Source of the DNA: Sulfurivermis sp040755915
GTDB lineage: Bacteria > Pseudomonadota > Gammaproteobacteria > Thiohalomonadales > Thiohalomonadaceae
Assembly (NCBI GenBank): GCA_040755915.1
Contig: JBFLWM010000031.1
Coordinates: forward strand, 1-64,000
Direction of reading: 5' to 3'
Length of the DNA: 64,000 bases
The position numbers were made by a program, and so were the translations under genes. The notes below the pieces were generated by a model. That model worked only from the letters and a program-made list of their open reading frames with translations, had not been told where the DNA came from and ran no database searches. Every line of letters starts with the position of its first letter. Position 1 is the first letter of the stretch. Below, piece after piece: positions 1 through 8,662 of the stretch.

Positions 1-331
1 GAACCAGTTCGCCATCCTATATGACGATCGCTTTATTCGCGCAGTTCAGTAAAATGAATCCCGGCGAACCTAAATGAGAGAACGTATCAAACCCGCTTCA
101 CACACAGAAATTCTGACACTCCCCCTTTAAGGAACTACGAAAGATCAGTTCAGCGTAGAATCATTAGGCACATTTTTCACGGATCCCGAGAGAGATAAAA
201 GTACGCCTCTTTCAAATTAACCTTGGTCTGTCCCAGGTTGTCGGTTGTCCGATTACCTCCACTCCCTGCCACGACTTTTCAAAACCGTGGTACGTCCCCG
301 GTTATCCCCCCGGTTATCCCGCGATATGTCC
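1..331. other. Left-edge sequence with no supported gene
   Basis: I see no convincing complete gene here. A short plus-strand frame ends at about position 52 (residues NQFAILYDDRFIRAVQ, then stop) and could be the C-terminus of a gene that begins left of the window, but it is too short to assign. The stretch is downstream of the sspE remnant and contains the left copy of the inverted motif that also occurs next to glmS. Confidence 0.4.
289..320. repeat. Left flank motif: 15-bp inverted repeat copy plus 12-bp tandem repeat
   Basis: Bases 289-303 (GGTACGTCCCCGGTT) are the exact reverse complement of bases 8365-8379 on the other side of the ssp island. Bases 297-308 and 309-320 are two perfect tandem copies of CCCGGTTATCCC. 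The other flank has the same architecture (a short tandem repeat sharing the ACCGGGG core). The motif resembles REP-like palindromes, but no transposase is present next to it. Confidence 0.6.
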
Positions 332-680
332 CTAGGCTGGAATTCCTAACCAAGGGGCTATGCGATCCCAAGCCAACTCGGCAATACGCACAGAACGCCG
401 CTCTACCAAATCAAGCGTCCAATCACCTTCCACTCTAGAAACCGCCTTTACCATGGGAAGATAGTGCGCATTTTTTAGTAACTCAGCCGTGCTTTGAGAG
501 AGTGAAATGTCTGAATCTTCAGCTTGCTTAAGAAGCGGATCAAGTTCATCAGATGTTTCGGCGGACAGCACCCTATACATCAGCCGTTTACGTAGCCACG
601 AACTGTTACTTAATGACGAGTTTTCTGATCTAGGAAGAAGCGTTAGATTTCCTAATCGCTCGATAGTATCGTCATCCTCA
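332..680 (-). pseudogene. sspE: Detached 3' part of sspE (C-terminal part of the DUF1524 nuclease domain)
   Basis: This frame continues the sspE reading after the 28-bp duplication at 653-708. It encodes the GNLTLLP motif and the downstream Asn-containing segment typical of DUF1524 (HNH-like) domains, and ends in APWLGIPA. Removing one repeat copy joins it in frame to the upstream sspE portion and would give a protein of about 770 residues. As the sequence stands there is no good start codon with a ribosome site for this fragment, so it is probably untranslated unless the duplication is lost or frameshifting occurs. Confidence 0.85.
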
Positions 681-708
681 TAATCGCTCGATAGTATCGT
701 CATCCTCA
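653..708. repeat. Exact 28-bp tandem duplication that frameshifts sspE
   Basis: Bases 653-680 and 681-708 are two identical, directly adjacent 28-bp copies. Because 28 is not a multiple of three, the second copy brings a TGA stop (680-678 on the minus strand) into the sspE frame. The peptide YEDDDTIERL is encoded twice, once in each frame, which marks the event as a recent clean duplication. A single copy restores one continuous reading frame. Confidence 0.95.
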
Positions 709-2672
709 TACAAATCTTTACTCCAGCCGTCTTCACGCGCCTGCGGTGCTATATGCTCGACTGTATGCGAAACCTCGTCACGCCAATGCATAAAATCAAA
801 CAACTGAAGAACGCCTTTTTTTCCGCCAACTGTTAAACCAGGTGCGGCCTTATCTTCAACACTGTCATGTGCTGCTGCGAGAAGGATAAAACGAGTAATT
901 TCTCTTTGATTTGTATACGCCGGGAGTTTTGCCGCATTCCTAACCCACTCATCTTTAGTGCCAACCTTTCCTTCGTCTGCCAAAATGGATGCCAGAACCG
1001 TTTTAAGGCGTTGCGCATCTGGCACAGTAAATTCCGTGCCATCTTTACCGCACCTGGCGAGAGGATGCATAACATCACCGTACCCAACATCCATTAGCTT
1101 GCGGTAATGTGTGTCGATGTTATCTGTGCCACGTCTCGATGCACGCCATAAAACAGAGAATGCAGTAATAGCTTTTACAGCTGAAATAAATTCATCAATT
1201 GCTTTGGCGCGCGAATCATTGTCAGCTTTTCTTATCTCCGAATAAAATCTAACAAGGGGTCCGATGGTAATCGTATGTTTAAAGCTTCGAAGTAGATCAA
1301 GGCACAGCTTAACTTCGTCGGTACATGCCTCATCCGCAGAAAAAATTAGTGGCTCTCGTGACTTTTCGTCCGGCCATGAGTGCTGTATAAACAATGCCGC
1401 ATGAGCAAGATGTCTTACAAAGCTGCTTTTCGCATCACTATCTGGGAGCTTCTCATATGTATCCTTAAAGAATCGGCGCTGATCGCTAAGTCTTTTCGAT
1501 AGCTTCTCACCACGCTCTGCGAGCGCAAACGACACAATCAAGCGACTAGTTGCATCCTGTTTATCGTCAGTTTTACCAAACCCTTCTAGATAAGACTCCA
1601 CTTGCTGCATATACTCATATGATCTTGAGCTTTCAAATTTCTCGAGTCCTTCGCTATGTATAACTCTTGGCTTAAATGTTTCAAATGCTGTAAGCGGCTC
1701 ACCAGTTGTGTTAAGTGCCTCAAACATATCAAATGCATAATCTTCGTTCTTTGCAGTAACAATTGTCAGCGCCACTCTGTCTAAAACAAAATTCGCAAAC
1801 AAAACAAGACGTAGAAGTTCTCTGTAGTCTTCCCCATCAACGCCAGCAAGTTTGTTGATCACGAAATCTGGGAAATCAGACTTTACCAGAATTTCCTGAA
1901 ATTTCTTGGCTCTAATTACATAATCAAAACCTGGCAGTTCAATGTCTTTATTGTCATTCTTGGCCACAGCCTTTATAACTTTCTGAACCTCGCGTCGCCC
2001 ATCAGACAATAGCTTGTACTTCGATGCATCACTCACCCCATCAGGATGCTCAAATTTGTAGCTTTTCTTAGAGTCACTTCTGGTGTGAGCGCCATATGAA
2101 TGAAGATAATTCCCAATGGGCGAACGGTACTGTGCTTTGTCTTTTTTGCGCGACCAAGAATCATCATAAGCACGTATCATCCTCGGGTAGTACTGATAAT
2201 TGCCGTCGCCATAATCTTTATTCTCTTCAAATGTCTTGGCAAGACGGCCAATTATTTTCATGCATTCCTCTACTAGCCACTCACCCTCTGGTGCATCTGC
2301 GTGTTTTAGTTTTTCTTTTCTAGAGAAGATTTCTTCGTGCAGAACCGTGTTAATGATAAGAAGAGTCGTTAACCTTTGCTGGCCATCTATTATTGTCATA
2401 ACACGAGATGGCACATCCCCCTTAACTAATGGATTTACTGTTGTGTATTGCGTATCGTGAATTGCGATAATCGTGCCTAGAAACGTAATAGAATCTTCAT
2501 GCTCAATGAGCATCGAAAAACCATGGCACGCATCTTCGAGCAGCCTAGCTATTTTTGCCTTATCCCAGGAGTATTGCCGTTGATATGCTGGCACATAAAG
2601 CCCTTGCCCATTCTCACACAAATATTCCCATATGCTTTTTGGCTGAGCCCCAAACACATCATTGATTTGCAT
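678..2672 (-). CDS. sspE: SspE-like phosphorothioation-sensing restriction effector (DUF262), truncated
   Basis: SspE is the restriction partner of the SspBCD single-strand phosphorothioate (PT) system. In characterised systems the N-terminal DUF262 domain hydrolyses NTP and senses PT, and the C-terminal DUF1524 domain nicks foreign DNA. Here the 664-residue product has YVPAYQRQYSWD (about residues 27-38), the DUF262 signature IIDGQQRLTTL (about 93-103) and FEALNTTGEPLTAFE (about 316-330). The DUF1524 histidine motif VEHIAPQ is close to the end. The frame then stops inside DUF1524 because of the tandem duplication at 653-708, so the Asn part of the nuclease site is lost. A strong ribosome site (AAAAGGA) precedes the ATG. 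A 143-bp AT-rich gap separates it from sspD, so it may have its own promoter. Family assignment is strong from domains plus neighbours; loss of nicking activity is inferred. Confidence 0.88.
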   Translation of the reverse strand: MQINDVFGAQPKSIWEYLCENGQGLYVPAYQRQYSWDKAKIARLLEDACHGFSMLIEHEDSITFLGTIIAIHDTQYTTVNPLVKGDVPSRVMTIIDGQQRLTTLLIINTVLHEEIFSRKEKLKHADAPEGEWLVEECMKIIGRLAKTFEENKDYGDGNYQYYPRMIRAYDDSWSRKKDKAQYRSPIGNYLHSYGAHTRSDSKKSYKFEHPDGVSDASKYKLLSDGRREVQKVIKAVAKNDNKDIELPGFDYVIRAKKFQEILVKSDFPDFVINKLAGVDGEDYRELLRLVLFANFVLDRVALTIVTAKNEDYAFDMFEALNTTGEPLTAFETFKPRVIHSEGLEKFESSRSYEYMQQVESYLEGFGKTDDKQDATSRLIVSFALAERGEKLSKRLSDQRRFFKDTYEKLPDSDAKSSFVRHLAHAALFIQHSWPDEKSREPLIFSADEACTDEVKLCLDLLRSFKHTITIGPLVRFYSEIRKADNDSRAKAIDEFISAVKAITAFSVLWRASRRGTDNIDTHYRKLMDVGYGDVMHPLARCGKDGTEFTVPDAQRLKTVLASILADEGKVGTKDEWVRNAAKLPAYTNQREITRFILLAAAHDSVEDKAAPGLTVGGKKGVLQLFDFMHWRDEVSHTVEHIAPQAREDGWSKDLYEDDDTIERL

Positions 2673-2815
2673 GGCACATCCTTTTTATTGGATACCTATT
2701 GCTGAATTGATTTCCGATAACGATCAACAGCGATATTACTGCACACAGCATTCATTTGAGCTATTTTGGCAAGCCATATGGTGATCATGCGTTGCAATGC
2801 AAATAGCTACTGGAA

Positions 2816-3634
2816 CTACAATGAACAAATTAAGCACGATTGGTCTTCCGGATCATCGTCGTCAATATCCTTAACCCTATCCTGCCAGCGCACTGCCTTT
2901 ACCTTAACGCTGGCGATTCCATCACGCTCTCTTAACTCAGCACGGGCAACGACATCTTCAAGTGTGCGCCCCTGCACCCAGGTATATCCGTTGCCAGATG
3001 TCTTCTCAATTTCTACAGCTTTAGCAAATAGCTCCGGATGATTACGTTTCAACCCTAACCATTCATTCTGCTGCTGAAAAAAACAAAAATAACAGCCCGA
3101 GCGACTTCTCCATTTGTAATACTCCGGAATACCAACTGAGTTCTCGAGGATTTCGAAAACATCGTCACGAACGAGACCGTCTTCAATAAATGGAAACACT
3201 GCTTGAATCGTGTCTTTGTGGCTTATATAACCTTCGCGATTTTCGTCTGCCCGAATACCGATGTAGCTTATAACGTTATCATCGCCAACATATTCCTCGA
3301 AAGGCTTAATCTTCATTACACGCGTACACCAGCGCTGCCGGGGTGACGGCAGATAGTCACTATGCACTTTGAGCCAATGCTCGAAGTCACGACCACTACT
3401 TAGGCGTTTAATTTCCTTACCCAAATAGGCCTCTAGCTTTTCTAGAAAGTCATAAACTTCCTGTAATTCAGCCCCAGTATCGGTAAAGAAGTACTCCATC
3501 TTCTCATGGAGTACTGGGTATTTATCCTTGATATAGATCGCAAGCGCCGCGCTGTCTTTCCCTCCTGAAATCCCAAGGACATGGCGACAGTCGGAACGGC
3601 CAATCGCATCACTTAGCTTGCATTTACTACTCAT
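2816..3634 (-). CDS. sspD: SspD, DndC-like ATP-pyrophosphatase / PAPS reductase family
   Basis: Predicted to activate the DNA backbone by nucleotidyl transfer and help insert sulfur during phosphorothioation, as DndC and SspD do. The 272-residue protein has the N-type pyrophosphatase P-loop SGGKDSAALAIYI near residues 24-36, a WCTR motif near residue 102, a CYFC pair near 182-185 and a C-terminal CLIC. These cysteines could bind an iron-sulfur cluster as reported for DndC; that is inferred. The start overlaps the end of sspC by 8 bp, which indicates translational coupling. An isolated PAPS reductase for sulfate assimilation is unlikely given the sspB/sspC context. Confidence 0.85.
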   Translation of the reverse strand: MSSKCKLSDAIGRSDCRHVLGISGGKDSAALAIYIKDKYPVLHEKMEYFFTDTGAELQEVYDFLEKLEAYLGKEIKRLSSGRDFEHWLKVHSDYLPSPRQRWCTRVMKIKPFEEYVGDDNVISYIGIRADENREGYISHKDTIQAVFPFIEDGLVRDDVFEILENSVGIPEYYKWRSRSGCYFCFFQQQNEWLGLKRNHPELFAKAVEIEKTSGNGYTWVQGRTLEDVVARAELRERDGIASVKVKAVRWQDRVKDIDDDDPEDQSCLICSL

Positions 3635-6600
3635 TGCTTACCTTCCTCGGCCGCCCAGGCTTTCTTGGCCTATTTTGCAACTGCTCCGCCCTATATTTAT
3701 TCAAGAAGTCATCCACAAATTCGGCAAGCGCCGCTAGTTGCAGCTCCTTGTCTTGGTATTCCTCTAAGGCGTTTGTCAGCTCAATCTTTACGCCCTGTAT
3801 GGCGTCATGGCGTTTTTTATCTATGGCTACAACCTCATCAATGGGCTCCGCCCCCTTTTTAAGCGACTTTAGGAGAATTACGTCGAACTCACCATCACAC
3901 CTCTTCTCAGTCCGCTCATAGTGAAGCCGCAACATCTCCAAGTCGAGAATTCGCTTGGAATAGTCACTGAGTTTTACCTCTGCCTCCGAACGATCTGCAT
4001 CACTCCATTTTGAGGATGGCTTCTGTCCCAAGAACATGAGGATATTCTCGAACCAGTGCTCGTCGCTACCCTCAGTTTTGCATAGCCGCTTGATAAACGC
4101 CTTAAGGCCATCAACATCAACTGTATACTGTTCTAATCCGGCGTACCGTCCATTAATCTTCTGGCGGAGGTCGGCCAACGGCGTTTCAGCATCCATGTGG
4201 AATGCCTGGGCCAGCAAGCGTTGCTGCTGTTCGAGTAAATGGCTATAGGCGTACTTGAGTTCACGCAGAGTATCCATGAGGACTTTTGCGAAATCCTCAA
4301 TATTGCTTTGCTTACCGTCAGATAGCGCCTTAACGTCATAGCCTAGTGCCTCGGGCAGATCCTCGAATAACAAACGCTCTGGAGATTTGGCTAGGTTGAA
4401 GGCTGAACGCACCGCTCTTGCCCGGGCACTAAGATCGCTACCTTTGGTTTTTCTTGTATATTCCTCAAGCTCGCCAATAAACTTAGCGAGTGGCCTAACG
4501 AGTTCAATGATGGTCTTGTTAGTGCCGTCGTTAAAGAGCGCCCTAGAATATTGCTCATATATCGAGGCCCGCATCCCTTCTATACGGAACCGCTGAACGG
4601 TAAATTCGTTACCTACCTTAACGAAACGCTCGAGCTGCTCTTCGGTAAAATACGGGGAATAAACACCGTTCTCGTACAACGCAAGCTCGTGCTGGTTGAC
4701 CAAAAATACAGCGAAGTAAAGAAGCGGCAACACCCCTTCTTTTACCCCAAAAGGAGGAGCCATTAACTCTGCATCAAGTTCGGAAAAGCTACGAGGCTTA
4801 CTTTCCGTCGTCGCCAAAAATCCTTCGATCCTTTGCCATACGGAATGTAGGGACGAATCCTTACTTGGGGCAACAAATGCCCAGGCCCCTTTCCTAATCT
4901 CCTTGTGTATACCCAACTCTCGCAGGACGGCGCGATAAATAGTCTTCTCTGGGGGATACTTCTCGATACCCAGGTCCGGCTGATCCGCGTTGGCAAGCAT
5001 TGCCGCAAGCAGCTTGTTACGTCCGGCGGCAGCCTGGCTCGACGGCTTATCTCGGTTAATAAGCTCGTTATGAATAACGGGGCTATTGCGATAGACCTCA
5101 CCGAGCACGTGAGAGAAGGCCTCCTGCATAGCCCGCTTTGTTGGCACGTCAAGTTTATCCCCGCGCCAATACCAAACACCGGCTGTTGGGTTGTCGACAA
5201 ATTCCGTCAGTTGCTCAGCCTCTACTGCTAATGCTGAGGAGTAGCGATCTTTGAATTCTCGCTGGGCAACCGGATCAGAATTCAGCTCTTGCCCTTCTCT
5301 GCGGACCCCTTCTAGGGCAAGAACCTCTGAAACTGCCTCTTTGAGTTGAGCGGTATTTAAGTATTCGACAACGATATCGAGATCAGAGAATCGAACCTTA
5401 ACTATTTCATTAAAAAGTTTTCTATCTTCCTGACCTTCAGACAAAAAGAAAATAATTCTTGGCTCACCGGCACTCGTGGGTGCCGACTTAAAAGTCTTCG
5501 CATCCACAAACGTCGGAACAAAGTAGCGCAGCGCGCCACTTTGAATCGTGTATTTCCGTGCAACAATAGGCATAAGCACATGCCTACTATTCATGATCTG
5601 TGCAAACTCAGAATTGTCTTGCTTGCTCTTCTGTGCCTCTACTGCTGCATCAAGGTCAAAATCGCTACCCTGCCAAACCCGATATTCATTACTGAATTTA
5701 CGGTACTGAATAATAGATTTTTTAGTCAGGCCATTGATTACCTGCGCCGCATTTGAGGTCTCTGGTAAACAGAGCTGAACAACATTTTTGCTCGCCTTGA
5801 AGCCACCTTGGGCGCCAATAATATTCAGCAGGCCCACAGCTTTGAGGAGCGCGATCTCATCGGCAGGCGCGTCACCAAGACGTTCTAACGCCGTAACGAC
5901 CTCAGCCCAACGCCTATGCGTAAAATGATCGCTAATCGCTGCCGGCTGGTTGAGGATAAAGTACTCGTATATTTCCCAGGGATATATCCAATCGCCTGCT
6001 TTTTCCAGCCTTCCCAGGCTATCCTTAAACCCATGCGGCTCCTGGCTACCTAGGTAACTAAACAAAGTGCGCTCATTCTGAGCAACCTTCTGACAAAGCA
6101 TGGGCAGGAGCAGTGCAGTGGTTGGATGCAGGGGATAACACTGCCCAAACAGTTCGGCAGCTCCCTCCTTATCAAGCGCCCCAGGCAAAGCCTTTTCGCT
6201 AGCAAGTAATTTCGCCGCCTGTACTGCGGTCTTTTTAATCCGACCTTGTTCGGCTGCAGAAAGATTGTGCTCGAATGCTGCCCCAACAATGCGGAGTACC
6301 TGCTCCGTAGACTCTAGGAAGGGGACGTTCTCGAAACGCCCTTGAACCTTAGCCCACTCGTTTCTTAATGCCTCTCCCAGACCTTTAGCGTATTGCTCAA
6401 AAGCCTGGTGCAGCATTACCACTAGGGTAAGATTGGCGTCATGCCCGGCACAGGCGTGCTCAGCCAACGCCTGGAGCAAGAAAATATCATTTGAGCCAAA
6501 ATGACGGGCTTCATATTCGAGGAACTTGCCAAGCTCATCGATTACGATTAGCAAACCATTCCCGCCAGATTTGGCAATAGCGCTTTGTAACCCCCTGACT

Positions 6601-7121
6601 GCATCCAGGATTTCGCTCGTATTAACTGACTTTGCCCTACTCAAACGCTGCAGCTCGTCGATGATCGCTGGATTGCGGCCTCTGCGATTTGCCCAGTAGT
6701 TAGTCGCAGAGTCCGCTAGCGCAGAAATAAGTCGCTTACTTAGGGGCTCAGGGCTGCCCGTAAGCAAAACATAGCAATGGCCTTGCGAATTGCGAGATAG
6801 GTTTTGATATTTGCGCGCTAGGCCAGCATCGGCCTTTCTCAGTACTGACAGAGAAATCTTGCTCGCCTCATCGTCCTGGCTTGCAAGGAGATGTGCCAAA
6901 AAAATCGCAAATGAAGACTTTCCAGAGCCGTACGGACCCACAAGCGACCATGCTCGGGGGGCTTGCTCAACTTTGTATGTCTCAACAAGGCGCTCTAACG
7001 TTTTCAGTGCACGCGATGTGGGAAGATAGGCGCCAACGACGGCTGCGGAATCAGCATCACGCTCAAGATTTATCGAGCGCGTGTAGTGCGCATTTACAGA
7101 TATCTTGTCCGTGATACTCAT
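3627..7121 (-). CDS. sspC: SspC, large P-loop ATPase of the Ssp phosphorothioation system
   Basis: This 1164-residue ATPase lies between the DUF4007 protein and the DndC-like protein, the position of SspC in described Ssp operons, where it is thought to drive or regulate backbone modification by ATP hydrolysis. Walker A is GPYGSGKSS (about residues 62-70). A Walker B-like strand LLIVIDELGKFLEY lies near 190-203. The long remainder has no domain I can name. The extreme C-terminus is basic and carries KPGRPRK, a GRP core like an AT-hook, which could be a minor-groove DNA contact (inference). The ATG overlaps the sspB stop by 4 bp. Base composition is clearly less GC-rich than that of the glmS side. 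Confidence 0.83.
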   Translation of the reverse strand: MSITDKISVNAHYTRSINLERDADSAAVVGAYLPTSRALKTLERLVETYKVEQAPRAWSLVGPYGSGKSSFAIFLAHLLASQDDEASKISLSVLRKADAGLARKYQNLSRNSQGHCYVLLTGSPEPLSKRLISALADSATNYWANRRGRNPAIIDELQRLSRAKSVNTSEILDAVRGLQSAIAKSGGNGLLIVIDELGKFLEYEARHFGSNDIFLLQALAEHACAGHDANLTLVVMLHQAFEQYAKGLGEALRNEWAKVQGRFENVPFLESTEQVLRIVGAAFEHNLSAAEQGRIKKTAVQAAKLLASEKALPGALDKEGAAELFGQCYPLHPTTALLLPMLCQKVAQNERTLFSYLGSQEPHGFKDSLGRLEKAGDWIYPWEIYEYFILNQPAAISDHFTHRRWAEVVTALERLGDAPADEIALLKAVGLLNIIGAQGGFKASKNVVQLCLPETSNAAQVINGLTKKSIIQYRKFSNEYRVWQGSDFDLDAAVEAQKSKQDNSEFAQIMNSRHVLMPIVARKYTIQSGALRYFVPTFVDAKTFKSAPTSAGEPRIIFFLSEGQEDRKLFNEIVKVRFSDLDIVVEYLNTAQLKEAVSEVLALEGVRREGQELNSDPVAQREFKDRYSSALAVEAEQLTEFVDNPTAGVWYWRGDKLDVPTKRAMQEAFSHVLGEVYRNSPVIHNELINRDKPSSQAAAGRNKLLAAMLANADQPDLGIEKYPPEKTIYRAVLRELGIHKEIRKGAWAFVAPSKDSSLHSVWQRIEGFLATTESKPRSFSELDAELMAPPFGVKEGVLPLLYFAVFLVNQHELALYENGVYSPYFTEEQLERFVKVGNEFTVQRFRIEGMRASIYEQYSRALFNDGTNKTIIELVRPLAKFIGELEEYTRKTKGSDLSARARAVRSAFNLAKSPERLLFEDLPEALGYDVKALSDGKQSNIEDFAKVLMDTLRELKYAYSHLLEQQQRLLAQAFHMDAETPLADLRQKINGRYAGLEQYTVDVDGLKAFIKRLCKTEGSDEHWFENILMFLGQKPSSKWSDADRSEAEVKLSDYSKRILDLEMLRLHYERTEKRCDGEFDVILLKSLKKGAEPIDEVVAIDKKRHDAIQGVKIELTNALEEYQDKELQLAALAEFVDDFLNKYRAEQLQNRPRKPGRPRKVSNE

Positions 7122-8041
7122 GCCGCGAGCTCCCTGCCCTGCGTTACATAGTGGTATTTCAAGAAGTCCAATGACCGTAGATTCCCTATTAAATATACTT
7201 GGTGAATACCCGCCGTTTCACGCATTTCAAATATGCCAGGCAATACCTGAATAATTCGTTCTATTTTGCCAAGCAATGCCGCCTCAGTGAGTCTGAATAC
7301 CGCGCCCAACGCAGGGATGTCACTTCTGCCGTACATCAACTCCTCTATAGGAATTTCACCCTTCTTCGTAGCTTCAAATATCTCAGCAAGGGCAAACCCT
7401 AGAATTCCGATCGGTAACCCATCTCTCTGGGCAGGGCGCGATTGATAAAATTTAGTGCCGGTCACGCCGCTTATCAGGCCGAGCGTGGCGAGCGGAGAAT
7501 CAAGCGCCTCTTCAAATGGTGTTCGCGTATTACCTTTAGAGCGAACGTACATACGCAGCAAAATCGCCGCATCATTTTTTACGGTAGCAGGCGAGAGCTT
7601 TCCCTTTAGCTCAGATTTTGCAAAGTCATATAGTGCGGTAGCCAACTCTTGGCCGCTAAATTCGGGTTTATGAAAGCGGTTAAAAAACCAGTACCAGGCG
7701 GTTGCTTGCACGGGATTACTTGTAAGCAACCAATGAATAAGCCAAATCGTGGCTTCGTCTTCTAAGTATGGGTCATAGCCACCATCATCGAAGATTGCCA
7801 AACCAACGGGCGTAGCAACAAAACCTGCCTGACTCTTTTCAATAATTTGAGCCGCCTGCAACCAGTAACGGATGGCATTAACCATATTCTTGCCGACGCC
7901 CAATGTTACGGTGGCATCGTCAGACTCAAAGATTTTTGGGTCTTTGATAAGCGATTGAAATCCCTTCGTTAACCAACTGTAACGAAGAGGAAACGTCTCA
8001 TGGCGACCAAAGGCGACCTTATCTGGCGTGAAGGCGATCAT
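7118..8041 (-). CDS. sspB: SspB, DUF4007 protein of the Ssp system
   Basis: DUF4007 proteins of Ssp operons (SspB) nick DNA during single-strand phosphorothioation. The N-terminus shows the family pattern FGRHETFPLRYSWLTKGF (about residues 12-29). The 307-residue length and the position just before sspC support the call. It starts 4 bp inside the end of the upstream small gene (ATGA overlap) and its own stop overlaps the sspC start, so the whole set reads as one tightly coupled transcript. I cannot point to a nuclease active site by eye. Confidence 0.85.
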   Translation of the reverse strand: MIAFTPDKVAFGRHETFPLRYSWLTKGFQSLIKDPKIFESDDATVTLGVGKNMVNAIRYWLQAAQIIEKSQAGFVATPVGLAIFDDGGYDPYLEDEATIWLIHWLLTSNPVQATAWYWFFNRFHKPEFSGQELATALYDFAKSELKGKLSPATVKNDAAILLRMYVRSKGNTRTPFEEALDSPLATLGLISGVTGTKFYQSRPAQRDGLPIGILGFALAEIFEATKKGEIPIEELMYGRSDIPALGAVFRLTEAALLGKIERIIQVLPGIFEMRETAGIHQVYLIGNLRSLDFLKYHYVTQGRELAA

Positions 8042-8238
8042 GCTGTTCTCCTGTGTGCGGCATCATCACCTGAGCTTACGAAGAGACTCAATTGAGAACG
8101 GTCTTTTAAATATTCTTCGAGGTTAACCAAAAACCACTGCTTCAGGTTCAGTCCTTCCTTCTCTAGCGCGGAGTAGAGCTCGCTTTTGAGGGAGGGGTCT
8201 ATTTCTATAACGATACGGCCACTCGAACCTTTTGCCAT
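8038..8238 (-). CDS. Small ribbon-helix-helix-like protein heading the ssp operon
   Basis: Encodes about 66 residues from MAKGSSGRIVIEIDPSL. One short beta-strand (GRIVIEID) precedes two predicted helices (PSLKSELYSALEKEG and NLKQWFLVNLEEYLKDR), the pattern of Arc/MetJ or antitoxin-type ribbon-helix-helix DNA-binding proteins. The start at 8238 is preferred over an upstream ATG at 8274 because GAGGTGG lies just before it and the fold begins right after it. It overlaps sspB by 4 bp, so it is probably an autoregulator or an accessory factor of the operon. A toxin partner is not visible. The function is inferred from predicted fold and position only. Confidence 0.6.
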   Translation of the reverse strand: MAKGSSGRIVIEIDPSLKSELYSALEKEGLNLKQWFLVNLEEYLKDRSQLSLFVSSGDDAAHRRTA

Positions 8239-8348
8239 TTCAACCACCTCATGGAACCTTGAGCGTGCAAACATGTTACATCACATACCCAACGTTACAT
8301 AATCATAATCTGGGTGCTAATTTACCCGCAAAGCAAACCTTGACCCCT

Positions 8349-8379
8349 GCAAACCGGGGACGCAAACCGGGGACGTACC
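8349..8379. repeat. Right flank motif: 13-bp tandem repeat plus 15-bp inverted repeat copy
   Basis: Bases 8349-8361 and 8362-8374 are perfect tandem copies of GCAAACCGGGGAC. Bases 8365-8379 (AACCGGGGACGTACC) are the exact reverse complement of 289-303. Together with the left copy the motif brackets the AT-richer ssp genes. Confidence 0.6.
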
Positions 8380-8406
8380 CCGTTTTTCGTTCCAGTTCCG
8401 GATCTG

Positions 8407-8480
8407 AGCGTGAAGTCCTCGATTTCACGCTTCGCCCCGCTACCCGAATTGATCATTTTCGTGACGCCAAGAAAATGATC
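8407..8480. repeat. Two perfect inverted repeats between the ssp operon and glmS
   Basis: AGCGTGAA (8407-8414) pairs with TTCACGCT (8424-8431) around a 9-nt loop. GATCATTTTC (8451-8460) pairs with GAAAATGATC (8471-8480) around a 10-nt loop. Neither has a T-tract on the outgoing side, so they look more like a REP or mobile-element remnant than a standard terminator. The rest of the 424-bp gap between the small ssp gene and glmS shows no gene. Confidence 0.5.
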
Positions 8481-8587
8481 TGCCGTCGGCGTGAGCTGAC
8501 ACAGCAGGGCATCATGGCCCCTGAGAAACTCGAAGTTGGAAACGAACGGTGACACGCCTTCCCTGTCGACCCCTTGTTGTTATGGTC

Positions 8588-8610
8588 GCGGGGCCGTCAT
8601 ATGGCCCCGC
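8588..8610 (-). terminator. Strong GC hairpin downstream of glmS
   Basis: GCGGGGCC (8588-8595) and GGCCCCGC (8603-8610) form an 8-bp perfect stem with a 7-nt loop, about 50 bp after the glmS stop. There is no poly-U run after it on the minus strand, so termination efficiency is uncertain. Confidence 0.4.
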
Positions 8611-8662
8611 CGGGAATCGTACCACAGGGATTCGGGGCAGGAAGCATCCCCGCCCCGGCCCA

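Noticed and set aside
223..438. A 71-codon plus-strand frame near the left edge
   Set aside because: Pro/Arg-rich product spanning the flank repeat and the antisense of the sspE end; no ribosome site.
2816..8041. A Dnd (double-strand phosphorothioation) system
   Set aside because: DndB, DndD and DndE are absent, while DUF4007 and DUF262/DUF1524 neighbours fit Ssp instead.
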